Below, in pieces: positions 12,101 through 24,672 of a stretch of DNA of 64,000 bases (the stretch's first letter is position 1; each line of letters opens with the position of its first letter). A program made the translations under genes and the position numbers. This DNA is from Atrichornis clamosus (lineage: Eukaryota; Chordata; Aves; Passeriformes; Menuridae): contig WBMZ01009448.1 in the NCBI GenBank assembly GCA_013400975.1, positions 62,001 to 126,000 on the forward strand, given 5' to 3'. Below the pieces are notes generated by a model that did no database searches, was not told the DNA's origin, and saw only the letters and a program-made list of their open reading frames with translations.

Positions 12101-15100
12101 TTTGGGCTGCATGTGTTGCAACCAGTTTTGATTAAATGAGATGGATTTGAAAGTACAAAAATGTAAAATATGAAATTCTTGATAGGAGTATTTTTGCCAT
12201 ATTCAGTCCATGACTGAGAAGAAATTAAACAGACACAATTTTAGTTAAACAGGTGAAACTGTGTTTAGAACTAAAATACCATAACTTTTATATTTTGAGG
12301 AAGGGCCAGAGCCGGGGAAAGTGTGGTTTATGCATTCCTGGCCTTTGGATGCCTTTGGACACAGTGCTTATATGTCAGAAGTTTGCTGCTTCCCATCACA
12401 AAATACAGCTTTGGGGCTGTCAGCAGAGTGCAGAATGTGTATAAAGATACTTAAAACTGACCCATTGCACTATGGAATTGCTGTGCAGGAATGGCCAGAC
12501 AAGAATAGATGCAACATGCAGTGCCTTTGCTTTTCTGCGGAAACCTGGGAATGTTTGTGGAAATGTCTAAGAATTCCTCAGCTTGGACATGTGCTTTGTC
12601 AGACTGTAGGAAACTTACAGGTAAGAAACTGTTTCTGGGAAATAGAAACTGAGCTCCTCCCTTCTAGATGGGCACGGCAGAAAGAAAAGTGAAACTGTCG
12701 TTGTCCTTTCAGAGATTTCAACTAAGTTGTTAGTAAACAACAATTTGAATTGTTCCCTGAGTTTGAACTGGGATCTGGCTCAACTTCAATAGATGTTTGT
12801 TTTATCCATCCACCTCTGGCTCCCTGCTGATGCAGCTGCAGCAGGTGAGGACCCTGAGCACAGGAGTCAACAGGTGATGAAAAGCCTGTCTGCAGTCTGG
12901 GTTCTTGCATGCCCACCACTTAAGTAGGTGTGTCATTTCAAAGTTAGTTCAGTTCAAAGTTGGGGTTTTTTCTTAAACCACCTAAGAAAATGTATTAAAA
13001 TATATATTCCTTTTTAATGTGGTGTTTGAATTCCCAGCAAAGTAGACAGAGACCTTTTATCTTAGAAGCTTTGAACGTAGATGGCTTGTGCTGATTCTAG
13101 CTTTGTCTGATGCAACTAAATATCTAATTTCCCCTGCTTTGCTGCAGTCTTCACAGAAGTTACTTTCACTTTTATATGACACTATATGCTGATGTGGTGA
13201 TACCAAAATGTTAATTAAACACACGTTATGGAATTAAGCCTAAGTATTATAAACAGAATTGAGTTAACAGTATTCTATCTAAAAGAAAGACAGTCCTACA
13301 AAGATGTCTGTAAAGCCCAGGTCTAATCTTCCAAATACCTTAGAGAGATTAATCACTCAGGTGGTGGTGGCTTCTGTTTCCCTTCTCTCCCCTGGCAAAA
13401 CTGAATAAACTACTGAATATGCTTCTAAGGAGACAGCACTACCAAATGAGTAAGAGTGAGACAGCGAGAGAAATGAATGACAAATAAGTGGAAAGGTGTA
13501 AGGGGCACAATCACTAACAGCAAAATCAGGAACTGTGTCTAGAAAGCTGGCCCTGGAGTTACTGATTTCCAGAGTGTTCTGCACACCTGTGCCCCTGCTT
13601 TTCCTGTCGTTCCCTGTGGATCCCTCACACAGTTCCTCAAACCCTCTGACAAGTTTGAGTGACAGGACAGGGTGTGAGGCTTCTTGCTTTGTTTTCCCCT
13701 CACCCTGTCTCAATAGAGTTAACTTCCTGAATTTGGCACAATAGAAGCAGAGACTTCATGGAAGAAAGTTTAAGGAATGAGTGATTTAAATTTTTTTTTT
13801 TAATTGGGAACTAGACTGATTGCAAGGAAAATTATTATTTGGGATTTTTTTAAATGGAAATTTTCCTAGAACTGCCTACCATCAGATGACTGAATGAGCA
13901 TTCACTCAGCTGATAAGTCAAATTAAAGACATGTCATCAGTGTAACCTCCAGAAGTTGAGAGAAGAGCATTTTTAGCTGTTGAGAGAGCTGAGATGACAA
14001 ATATCTGAGGAATCTAGGAGATGGATATAGGATTGTCCCCTTTCCACCAGCAGAAAGCTTTTTGAAAAATGAAACAGCAAAACAGAGGAAGCCAACTAAA
14101 ATCTGAAGCCAGAAGAACAACTGTTGAAGCTTTTTGGAAAAAAACTGATATCTCTGACATTCCTGATTTGTTCTCTGAAGCTTTCTTGCTGATCACCATC
14201 TCCCTTTAGCTGTTTGGTCTTCTGCTGTCTCACTTCTACCCTTTGTTTAGCTAATGCACTTTGACATGGTTTCACAGAAAGGACTTAATCCTAGAACCAA
14301 GAAGCACTGGGCACCCTGACATTGATACAGCTCTGCTTGTCTTTTGCCCCTTCCCCAGCCTGGGGCTGTTCTGCCTGCTTGGGTGGGACACTACTTGTGC
14401 AGCACCTACACTGGCCTGTGATGGTTTGGGGCTTAGGCCTGCTCTAAGAAACAGTGCTCTGGATGATCAAGTAGGAGGGGATAGGATGGAATGGAGGAGA
14501 ATGGAGCTTTCATTTCTCTTTGGTGTTTTGCAGGTCTGTGGGTGTGAATTGACAACGGTCTAGAGCAGTAACGCAGGAAAGGGAGAGGATGGAGTGAGGG
14601 AACTGTGGACTTCAGAGCAAACAAGAGAGGCAGCAGAACAGCAGGAGAAAAAAAGACAACATCATGTTGAGATACACCAGCCAGAATGTGCAGATTAGTG
14701 TGGGAAGAGTCTGTATGATCAATGTTCCCAGATAAAGGAGAAACAGGTATTTATGCCCAACACACTCTGAGTCCAACTCACTCAGATTCTTTTCTAGTCA
14801 CTGAACACAGGTCACAGCATTCTTGGGACAGTAACGTGCATGGATGAACAGCTTTCAGCACTGATAGGAAAGGTTTAATAGCAGTGGGAATAGTTAAACA
14901 AATTCCCGTCTAGGAGTAGAGTTCATTCAGCTTCCTACCCAGGAAATGTTCATTTATGCTGTTTGCTCAGGCAGGCACCTCCTGAGGGCACAGTTTCAGC
15001 TGACCCATGTAACCAAGCACATGACACTCTCTGTCAGCACTCGTACTTTATCAGCCCATTAAATGTGGGCTTTCAGCCAGTGAAAACATTGGATATTTGG

Positions 15101-16388
15101 CAAAGCATTTATAATTAGTAAGTGTGGCAGAATAATGGAATCTGAGGTCTCAGAAACTATCAAGTGTGTCCATTTCCATCTGATAATCCCATGGAGACAT
15201 CAAAATGGAAAGTAAAGAATACCAAATTGAAGAGGCAGGAATGCAGTGTTTGGATTTACTGTGGAGTATCTCACAGCCATCCAGACTCTTTCCAGAGTTT
15301 GGTAGTGCCTGAAGATCTTGCAGAGAAGGATATCTTCTCCCTCTCTCTTGCCTATGTTTAACAGGCATTGCCATGCCATCTATCCTGTACCATTTTTTCC
15401 TGCTCTGTTCAGAAAGATTTTTGTGTTTTAGCAAGAGGTGCACTTAGGGAACACATTTTCATAATCTTGAAACAGTTTGATATTGAGGACACAGTCACAT
15501 TGTTGGGAATGGAGGCTGACAGAGGCTTGAAGTACACTTTCTCTAGATGTGGCTAGATTTCTGCTCAATTATTACCATTTATAAAGTGGGAATCTCCTTC
15601 ATTTATTTTGGCTGATGATCGAGGATGTTTCTGGCCAGCCACCAGCCACTTTCTGGTCTCTGGCAGGGGTATCAAGACATCACAACTTTCTATCAACCAT
15701 GTTTTTGTTTTCCCCTCTCTTGGCATGCATTTGACAAGCTTGATTTGGCATCTTCCATGTCTTGCAGCCTGTTTCCTAAGAACTGGTTTCCAAGCTTTTG
15801 ATATTTTCTGGCTAGATGTCATCTTTCCATAGCAGAAATTCTTCTCCCTGTACATCACTGTCTATTTGGTATTGAGAGCCAACCTGTACAACTCAGATGA
15901 AAGGTTTTTCTGCACTCAAACTGGAGAACCTGAAGATGAAGTGCTCCAGTGGTTCAGTTTATTAAGGCCAAGTGAATTGGTAGTGTTTGAGATTTGGTTT
16001 ATTTTATGCTTTTTCTGGAAGGGTGCAAAGAGCTGAGGACTTGGTCTGTGAACTTGTTTACTAGCAAATAGTGCTCCTGTGACTGCAGTGAGGGAGGCAA
16101 TCTGCCTTAACTCTAACTGGAAGAAATAACATTCCAAAATACTTAATTTCTTCGTTCTTTGCCAGACATTTTTGTTACAGAGCCACATGAGCTTTACTGC
16201 TGGCACAAGAGAGAGGTGGGGAGGGAGGGACAGGCACAGGACCACAGCATCCGCTCTGAAATTCACCTTAAACTTCCATGAAACCTTACTCAAAGCTCTC
16301 AGCGTGTCCCAGGCTGAGTGCCAGGCACGTGCTTTCTCTGCACCACAGTCTTTGCTGCTGCTGCTCTCTGCTGCCTTCTTATCTCTGT
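12101..16388. other. Gene-free stretch with a few longer chance frames
   Basis: Frames of 123 codons (12321-12692, plus), 118 codons (13357-13713, minus) and 163 codons (15916-16407, minus) occur. Their translations show no domain, biased composition or conserved motif I know, and their lengths are not unusual for random sequence. A T11 tract lies at 13791-13801. I see no repeat family. Confidence 0.55.
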
Positions 16389-16394
16389 AATAAA
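16389..16394 (+). terminator. Isolated polyadenylation-like signal
   Basis: AATAAA lies in the context TCTCTGTAATAAAGCCTGTC and is followed by a T/C-rich stretch. It resembles a genuine transcript end or the polyadenylation region of an old retroviral LTR, but I can define no gene body or LTR boundaries around it. Confidence 0.25.
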
Positions 16395-19300
16395 GCCTGT
16401 CATTCACTTTCTGACTCCTGCATCAGTGTCCAGTTTAAAGGAAGCCCTTCAGAACTATGATTTAGTCCTTGTCAGGACTTGGCCTGTGCAGCAGTACTGT
16501 GGGCTGTAGCCTCCTTTTGGTTTTATCTATTACACAAATACCCGCATACAAGCATTACTTCTGTTCCTAGTCTGAAGTGTTGAGTGAAAGGTGCTGAGCA
16601 GATCCGTGGGATTTGCACTGAGGGATCAAAACAGTACTTGCAAGCAGTCCTTAATGACATGATGACAGTATCCTTCCCATTTAAAACAAGGACTCAGGAC
16701 ATATGAAAGAGATTACTTCTAAACATCTGGAAGGGGTGATTGAGAAAAGCAGAACGTCTTACTTTTGAGTCACTGTATCCTGCATCAGAGCCAGTAGAGT
16801 CTATGCACCTCTGCTCTTTTTGGTTCGTTTCATTCTTTGGCACATGAGGGATGGCCTGGAGAGGGAGCACACTGGCTCAGTAGATACAGGGTTTGTGGTC
16901 CAGGGGCTCAGTTCCAAGTGCAAAAAGTATTGTTTCTCAAATTCTGGTTTCTGCACTAAACATAACAGACGTGACTGGACAGTGCAGCTACATCCAGGCT
17001 TTTCCCTCTGAAGTCTGAGCAGTGTCTCCACGGGTGTGTTGCCCACAGAAGGCAGGCCCAGAGCATTTGAAGTGTGCTGAGTTACAGAGCACCCCATGGC
17101 CATGCTGCCAGTACATTGGAGTGAGCACTGGAGGAGATGTCTGGCAGGTCATAACGAGTATTTTGCAAAACTAAATGTAGGAGTGGCAGAGTGGGCACAT
17201 CAAAGTAATGTAGGTGCTCTTGATTACAGGCCAGACTTTTACCACTGTGCCCATAAATTGCTCTTAGTCCTCTTTTTTTTTACAAATGGAGTGAAGCTCT
17301 TCCACCTGGTGAGTATTTGGCCCAGTCCTAGATGTTGGAGCAGCTTCCTACAGAGCAAACCCAGCTGTGATCTGTAGTGCTGTTTTGTTTCCAGGACTTG
17401 TGGCAGGCTGGCATTGGCAGGCTCAGTGGGAAGGCAGTGTTGGACAAGAAGGAATTGCAGGATTTTTTAGCAGAGTGGTTTCAGTCCTGGCCCCTTGGGC
17501 AGCCTCGGTACGAACTGGGTCCATGGGCACTTGCCCGACTGTGACTTTGCTGCAGATGAACTCATCTCAGCATTGGAGGCTTCTTCATCTTAACCTGTCT
17601 TCTCTTCTCCCTCAGCACCAACCATCTTTGCTGAAGTTTTTCCCAAAACTGAGGGAAGAGTTGTTTTTCCAAGTGTTTTCTTCCCTAACCCACTGATTAA
17701 TATTTAAGGTGTTCCTTTGTGTCACCACTGAACTTCTTCAGAGCAGCTTTAGGGATGGGGAGCCATGTGAGTTCTTTTGCAGCTGTTGAAAAGCAGCGTG
17801 ACAGTGTTCTAGTAAATGCCTCAGGTTCTGTTAATCAGTTCCTGAGATAGGAGAGGTCAGTGGAGTCAGATAACACTTTATGAGACAGTAAGTTTCACAT
17901 TCAGATTCTTGGATTTACTGCATTTTCTTGATGCAGTGAATGGTAGGTGACTTTTATAAATATAACTTTTGCTCTCCAGTTTTGAAACAGAAATAGTAAT
18001 CTTAAATATTTCAATTTAATTTAAATAAATAAAAACTTGCCTTCATGAAATATAAAGATGGACCACTTCTTAGTTCAACATGCACATCTTTTTTCTTTTT
18101 AATGTTTCTTTTCTCTTTGATGTTTAGAAATATCTACTGCTGTGACATTTTCCAGTTGCCTCACAATTTAAACAAACTTTTGTAACCTTTTATTTCCTAG
18201 TAGGAAATTTCTGAGCAAACCTTTCTTTGTCCTAGGCCCATCTTCCACTCTTCCTCCTCTCTGCTGAAATGTATAGCCTCATCCCATCTCCTTGAGAGAG
18301 TGGATGGAAATACTAATGTCTTCATAGCTGTGGGAGAAGGAAGATGGAGAAAACAGAGACATGCAGAGACAACTTCATTGAGAGGAAGCAGTAGACAACT
18401 TTTGGGATAAATAATGACACGAAAATTATCAGATAAGGGGCAAAGGCTTATTTGAATTGGGATAACCTTGTGAAAAATACTTGATGAAGGATGGATCACA
18501 GGAGATCAAGTGCTCCAGAGAAATAAATCCACTGGTGCCTAAGTGTAAACATCCTCCCCCTGCTACACTGACAACACTAACCTTAATTCAGAACTCTGTT
18601 ATCATCCCATCCTTAGAATCAGATCCAAAGCCAGCATGCTGTCTGGAGAGAATTGAAATCTTTGGAAGTGAAGCCAGAAGTGATCTCTGGATTTAAGAGC
18701 ATCTTCAGGGCCCAGCAGTTGCTCAGCAGAATCGCACATTTGTAAGCACAGTTTTGAATTTAGGAACCCAAGATCTGCCATAATCTTACTTCATAAACCT
18801 ATCTTTCTTATCCTGCATTCTGGGGGGAGGGAGTTTAAATGTCATATGAAAATGGAAACCTCATCGTATGAGGGAAAACCTGAACATAAATTATGTAAGA
18901 CTTCTGATTTATCAAGTATAAGCTAAGAAAGAGCAATTACATGTATTGTATGGTGAGGGGAAGTAAGATAATATTACCCATCCCCGTGCTTCTGTTTTCC
19001 TCAATTTTAACATACTTTGGAACAAGATGAAATAAATATCTGTATAACATATACCTGAAAGACAGCAGGGAAGTCGCTGGAGAACTCCACCCTTATACTG
19101 TAATGGACTATCAGCAGCAAGCAGGAAAGGTAGTTGTGAATTTCCTTTGTATTCAGATGTTTTTTTCCCTCTCTACGAATTCTTTGTGACCACTGGTAAA
19201 GCAAGGAACTACAAAATGAGACACTTTAAAAACTGTTCTATGCTTCTGACAGTGATGCATTGGTATTTACATAGGAACTATTTTACCAGAAGTACAGATG

Positions 19301-22300
19301 GGGGAGGGAGGGATACATGCTATATTATTCCCTCATAGAAAAGAAAAATCAATCCATTCTCATAAATAATATACAAAATTCTCAGGAAGATCTAAATTGA
19401 ATACACTTAAGATGTCACCAGGGTTCTAAGCCTCACTGGCCAAAGAGCTGGCTGGGAAAAAGCTTTATTCAGTTCAATAACTAGCAAAATCTGGGTGGAC
19501 CTGATCACCTTCAGTGTCCATCACAGCCTGTGGAGGGAGGACAGGTTATTTCCCTGGAGAGCTGAACAATCAGTACATAGCTGCAGTAAAACATTTGAGG
19601 AGGGCAGGCGGCTGTTCCTACCTACTTGCTCCAGGACATTAAGCAGAACAGCCAGGCGATGGACTCTAGAGGTAGATTTTCTACCTTCAACTGAAACAGT
19701 GTCAAACTTGTATAAAAGCAGGAATTGTCTGGTTTAATTCAAAAGTTGACCTTGTTTACTTAAATCTAGAAGAAGTTTAATGTGCCAAGAGCATTAGTGT
19801 TCAAAGTAAAAATTCTATCAGGTCTTGTTTACCGGGGTTTGGAGTTTTTACCCTGCAAATCCAATGTTAATTCCCCTTTTTTATATCTGCCTTGCCACTT
19901 TTTGTCTATATTTGCCGAGCAAGACAAGTGAACTACAGGTTAATATGAAAAGGCCATATGCAATGACTATATTTAATTGTTTTCTGGACAACTGGCTAAT
20001 CCAAGACTTGAGTACATTCAAATAGCAAAATGTTGTCGTTTTGCTTCTCTTGGATTTCAGTGCAATTATCAGGAATTTCACTGATTACTCCATAGCCTTA
20101 TTTCTGATGTTTGCTTTTAGTTTGCCTTCTAGTGTTGTAAAAGCATAGGAATTTAAATCTAGCAGTATCAGGAAAGTCAGTACATCATAGGCTTTCCATC
20201 AAGTGTAGTTAATGTTTCTACTTATTCTATGACTAATTGCCTGTGAAGGCAGACTAGGAGCACATGGCTCCCTATGGCTCTGTGAGTTCAGGTGTTCCTG
20301 GCAGAACCTCCTTTGAGCAGTAGCTTGTTGGGTTTTGGTAGTTTGGTTTTTCATGATTGCTGAAGTCGGTTTGTTTTTATTGGTGCTGGTCCCTGAGCGG
20401 TTAATCTGTTGTTTGTGAACAGAAGTTGTAATACAGCTAGTCAAAGTGACAGGTCATTAATTTTCCAGGCCTAATTGAGAAAGAGACAGGGCTCTCTGCC
20501 TTTTGGGTGATGGGCGCAGTGGAAGAGCAGCTCAGCCATTAATAGCAGACCTTACACAACTGCATCTTTCTGTGACTTTGTCCTGCATTTCTGAGCTCCT
20601 TCACAGGTCTTGTGTAAATTCTTACACAGATTTATTTTCAGCTCCCTCCCTGTGTCAGTGTAGTGGCCAAGCCTCCTCCTGTTCTCATGCCTGTGTGCAC
20701 GCACACACACAAATGTCAGAAAAGCCAGGAAACATCCTCAGCACTCTCCACCATCTCCCACCTACTTTTCTTTCACCTGCTCACAGGGCAGGGAGCATAT
20801 CATGTGGCTGGTCAAGAGCTAAGTAGCTGCTGGCTCTTGCCTCCCAAGTAGATGGGCCATCCCAAACAAATCTAAGTCGAGCTGTTTGTACTTTTTCCTC
20901 TGAGATTAAATGAGTAGAGAAAATGAGAGTGGTTTCCCTTCTCTTCACAACTGTGGGTGTTCAGAGGGCTGGAGACAATGGGTAACTCTGGGGTTTTAAG
21001 ATTTGTCACAAACTGGTTTGGAGTCAACAAATCCATTGAAGCCTTCATGGCAGGAATAGGAGGCAGAAGAGGCAGCACAGTAATATGAACTATATTTTCT
21101 CAAAAAATCAAGACAAAAAAACCACTGTGCTTTGAGAAAATTCTAGTATATGCATAAGCAACTGCCTAATTTAAAGTGAGGGAGCTGTTCCACTGAAATA
21201 TCTTGGCTGTCTCATGGAACTGCAATTCTGCCTCCACTGTATTTCTACTCCAGCTGTTTTTCTGTCCTAGGCATTCTTTCTAAAGTAAGCTAACACTTCC
21301 CTCCTCCCTCCCCACCCCCTTCCCCAAAAAAACAAAAGCAAACAAATCCTGCATCATCATTTTCTAGAACTGAGTATGCTGCAGGTAGTTTAAATACTAA
21401 GTGTCCTTTTAGTTAGAAATTAAAGCCTTTTCCTTTTCTCTGGGCTGGCAGATCCATGAATAATGGACTCCTTTTCCTATAATAGAAAGTTTTTAAAGCT
21501 ATTCAAAGAGACTTTGGCAAATATTTCTCTATCAGGCAGTAATTGAATAAACTCTCAAGTTGCTTGTTGCTGCCCCTCCCTTTTCTTCCGAGTTTTTTGT
21601 ATAAATTGCTTTTTGCCTATAAATAACAGATACCTGAAAAGGGAAACTTCTTTTGAGAGGAGACATTGTCATCTGGCAGCTACCCAGTAAGGCCCTATTG
21701 GCTCTAAGTCAGTGCTGAGCTTCCCTAAGAAAAAGAAAGTCTAATGTTGGTTTAGGCAAAAAACCAAACCAACAACAAAAAAAGTCCACTCAAAACCTCA
21801 CTGTATTGTGTTCGCTCTTTAAAGGGAAAGGAAAAGAGAATGGTTTATCTTCCTGTATAAGCAGGCATGGACAGGCTTTAATGCTGCAGCCGAAAACCCT
21901 TCTCAATTCCTTTTATCACTGGAGATGCTGTAAAGCTGTGGATGCTTTCTGGCAGGTACATGAGAGCCAAGCACCAGCAGCTGGAGCACAGACAGCTGTG
22001 CCAGGTCTTTGCCTGTGCAGTGAGCTCAGTGCTGGGAGTAAAAACTTCTCAGTGCTCTGTGCCTTGGCTCAGTGCTTCAGCTGTACCACCACACTTAGAA
22101 TGAGGAACCCAGTAGGCCAGAGATGTTTACCTATGGCTATAGGGTATGTCTGTCATGCTATTTTAACTGCCTTTGTGCTCAAAAATAACACAGCAGAAAA
22201 CTTGTGTGCCTGTGTGCAAACCACAACATGTAAATGAGGGTGTGTTGATGTAATGGTTGAAAACAGCAGGTCAGCTTACTGTCACTGGGTATTTTTACTT

Positions 22301-24004
22301 GCCCATGCCTAGGAACTGAAATTGTGTTCTGGCCAGCCAAGCATCCAAAAAAGCAATGCCTGCTCTTCCCACATCTTGTCCTGTTGATTTCTTAGTTGCA
22401 TTCATGATCATTTTCTGAAACAGCCAGATCTGGTTAGTATTACTTTATCACATATTAGGATGTGATATCAGGGTTATAACAATAGCGTTTTTAAAATTCT
22501 TGACTTCAGAAACTCCAAATTAGACCAAAATGGCGGTAATAACTTCATAGAAGGCCTTCTTCCACCTTAAAATGTTAAAAGATTAAGTACCAAAGTCAAT
22601 TACTTCTTAGTCAGTTTGGGTTTTTCCATTGTCTCTGATTAGATATAATGCAATGACATTAGCACTCAAACAGCCACAGTTTATATGTAAGCTAGTGAGT
22701 CTGACACCTTCTCTGGCCTCTCATTATTACACAGAAGCCTACGTTGGATTTTCAATTAGACATTACCATAGATAGTCAAAGTTAGCTTTTCTGTTATTAA
22801 TTTGAAAAATGTGGAAGGAACAAATAGTGCAAACCTATTCTCCATTTTAGACATGATTCCAGCCTGAAAATAACTTTGTAGCTTGGATATAGCCAAAAGT
22901 TCCTTGTAAACTTAGATAATTGTTTCTGTGCTTCAGGGAACAAAAAGAAACAAACTTGGAACCAAATGCTAAACATTAAGTTGGTGGTTAGGCTGTAATC
23001 AGATTTGAGCACAGTCAAATAGCAATCCTTGTTAGAACTTGAACACTTTGTTCTCTGCCCCATATTAAACTTCAGAAATCTGAAGCACTAATAAGGTAAC
23101 ATTAACTATGTTCATTAAAATCAGAACAATATATCCATCTGATTATTTATGGCCTAGAACCTTCAAAACCTTAATGAGCTCTGTAAAACTAATTTCCAGT
23201 TGCCCCCTCAAACAGCCACCCAGAGCTATATGAGCTGCCACCTCTTTTCTCCCAGCTGTATCAATGCCAGACTGTACCAGAGCTGCTCACACTCTGTCAA
23301 CATCTTGAACACAGCATGAGATGTACCCCAGGTTCTCTTACAATATGTTTTCCAAAGGCACTCCTGGTTTGCAGCAGGAGCAGGGGAGAAGGTTCGGAAC
23401 TAGGTGACCTGGAAGAAGGAAATAATACACAGTGATGAAAAGAGAGTATAATGTTAGTGTAGTTTAAGAAGACTGACAGGGTTAATGGATATCTGGTGTA
23501 GATTAATGTATGTGGATTAGCCTTAAGAGTAAGGAATATATTCAGCAGAGACTTTAACATAAAAATACAGAGGTTTTCATTATCTCAAAATTAGATCATT
23601 GCTGCTGCTTCCTCTTTTCTGGTTAATATCACCAAAATTCCCCAGGAAATATTTCACAAAGAGGGACTACCTGGTTTCTGTTTCTGCTCACTGTTTTCCT
23701 TCTATGAAATAAGCAGTCACTTAGTTGCTCAACTGAAGCATTTGGACCCACGGAAGTAGTATCTGATTCATCAGAAGGTGAAATTTGCTTTCTTAACTGC
23801 TGTTAGGTAATAAAATGTGACTGTTAAAGGCTTTGTAACCAAATCCCGGTTCATGATAAGCAAATATGGGAAGGCCAGGGAATTGCTGGAGTTTTAGACT
23901 GTCTTTTCCTGGAATGATAAGGAAATGGATTTCTTTGTTAATGCTAGTACAGTTCAGGGTTATGTAATGGTGCATGACACTGCAAGGACAATGCTGAGAC
24001 AGAA
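16395..24004. other. Gene-free stretch
   Basis: No gene or mobile element is recognised. A 143-codon plus-strand frame (21806-22237) is Cys- and Ala-rich and unrecognised. Simple sequence includes a short CA run near 20700-20711 and a C/T tract at 21295-21325 followed by an A-rich stretch. The AT-rich block around 21360-21720, with several TTTAAA, TATAAAT and AATTGAATAAA motifs, could be a conserved regulatory element, but this needs alignment. Confidence 0.55.
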
Positions 24005-24672
24005 CCTGTACAGAATGGGTCAGGTTGGAAGGGACAATAATGGGTGATCTGGTCCCACCTCTGCTCAGGCAGGGTCATCCCAGAGCACACAGCACAGGAT
24101 TGTGTCCAGACGTTCTGGAACATCCCCAGTGAGGGACACTCCACACCCTCTCAGGGCATTCTGTTCAGTGCTTGGTCAGGGCACAGTGAAGAAGTTCAGC
24201 TGGAACTTCCCGGGCATCAGTTTCTGCCTTCCCTGCTGTGCCATTGCTGGGCCCCAGGGAGCAGAGCCTGGTCCGTGCCCTGACCCCTCCCTGCACACAC
24301 TGACAGACAGGGATGAGGTCCCCTCTCAGCCGTCTCCTCTCGAGGCTGAACTGCCCCAGCTCCCTCAGCCTTTCCTCACAAGAGAGCTGCTCCAGACCCC
24401 TCATCCTCTCTGTCACCCTCCTCTGGACCCGCTCCAGGAGCTCCATGTCCCTCTTGTCCTGAAGAGCCCAGAACTGGACACAGCTCTCCAGAGGTGCCTC
24501 ACCAGGGCTGGGCAGAGGGACAGGGTCACCTCTGTGACCTGCCAGCAATGCTCTTCCTAATGCACCTCANCCAGCAATGCCTAATGCACCTCAGGATCCC
24601 CCTGGGTGCCTTGACACAAGGGCACTGCTGCATCGTGGACAGCCTGTTGTACACCAGGTCCTTCTACATGGA
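24005..24672 (-). mobile_element. CR1 LINE fragment, 5'-truncated
   Basis: The block matches the avian CR1 non-LTR retrotransposon in reverse orientation. Its 3' end is at the low-coordinate side, where the plus strand reads GGGTCAGGTTGGAAGGGACA, the usual CR1 3' terminal sequence. A minus-strand frame (24165-24548) has the C-terminal ORF2 signature, with ELLERVQRRVTERMRGLEQL and ERLRELGQFSLERRRLRGDL. About 670 bases of an element usually some 4.5 kb remain, so the copy is truncated at the 5' end and cannot move. The conserved C-terminal block degrades after that signature. An undetermined base and a partial internal duplication lie near 24570. Confidence 0.93.
24542..24593. repeat. Tandem duplication around an undetermined base inside the CR1
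   Basis: The sequence CCAGCAATGC(TCTTC)CTAATGCACCTCA occurs at 24542-24569 and again, lacking five bases, at 24571-24593. A single N (24570) stands between them. CR1 elements normally carry this segment once. It may be a real small duplication or an assembly seam joined with an N. Confidence 0.75.

Noticed and set aside
15916..16407. 163-codon minus-strand frame
   Set aside because: It is the longest frame in the left half, but the translation has no known motif, low-complexity pattern or signal. Its length is reachable by chance in 64 kb.
24102..24560. 152-codon plus-strand frame
   Set aside because: It is the reverse complement of the CR1 ORF2 C-terminus; the meaningful strand is minus.
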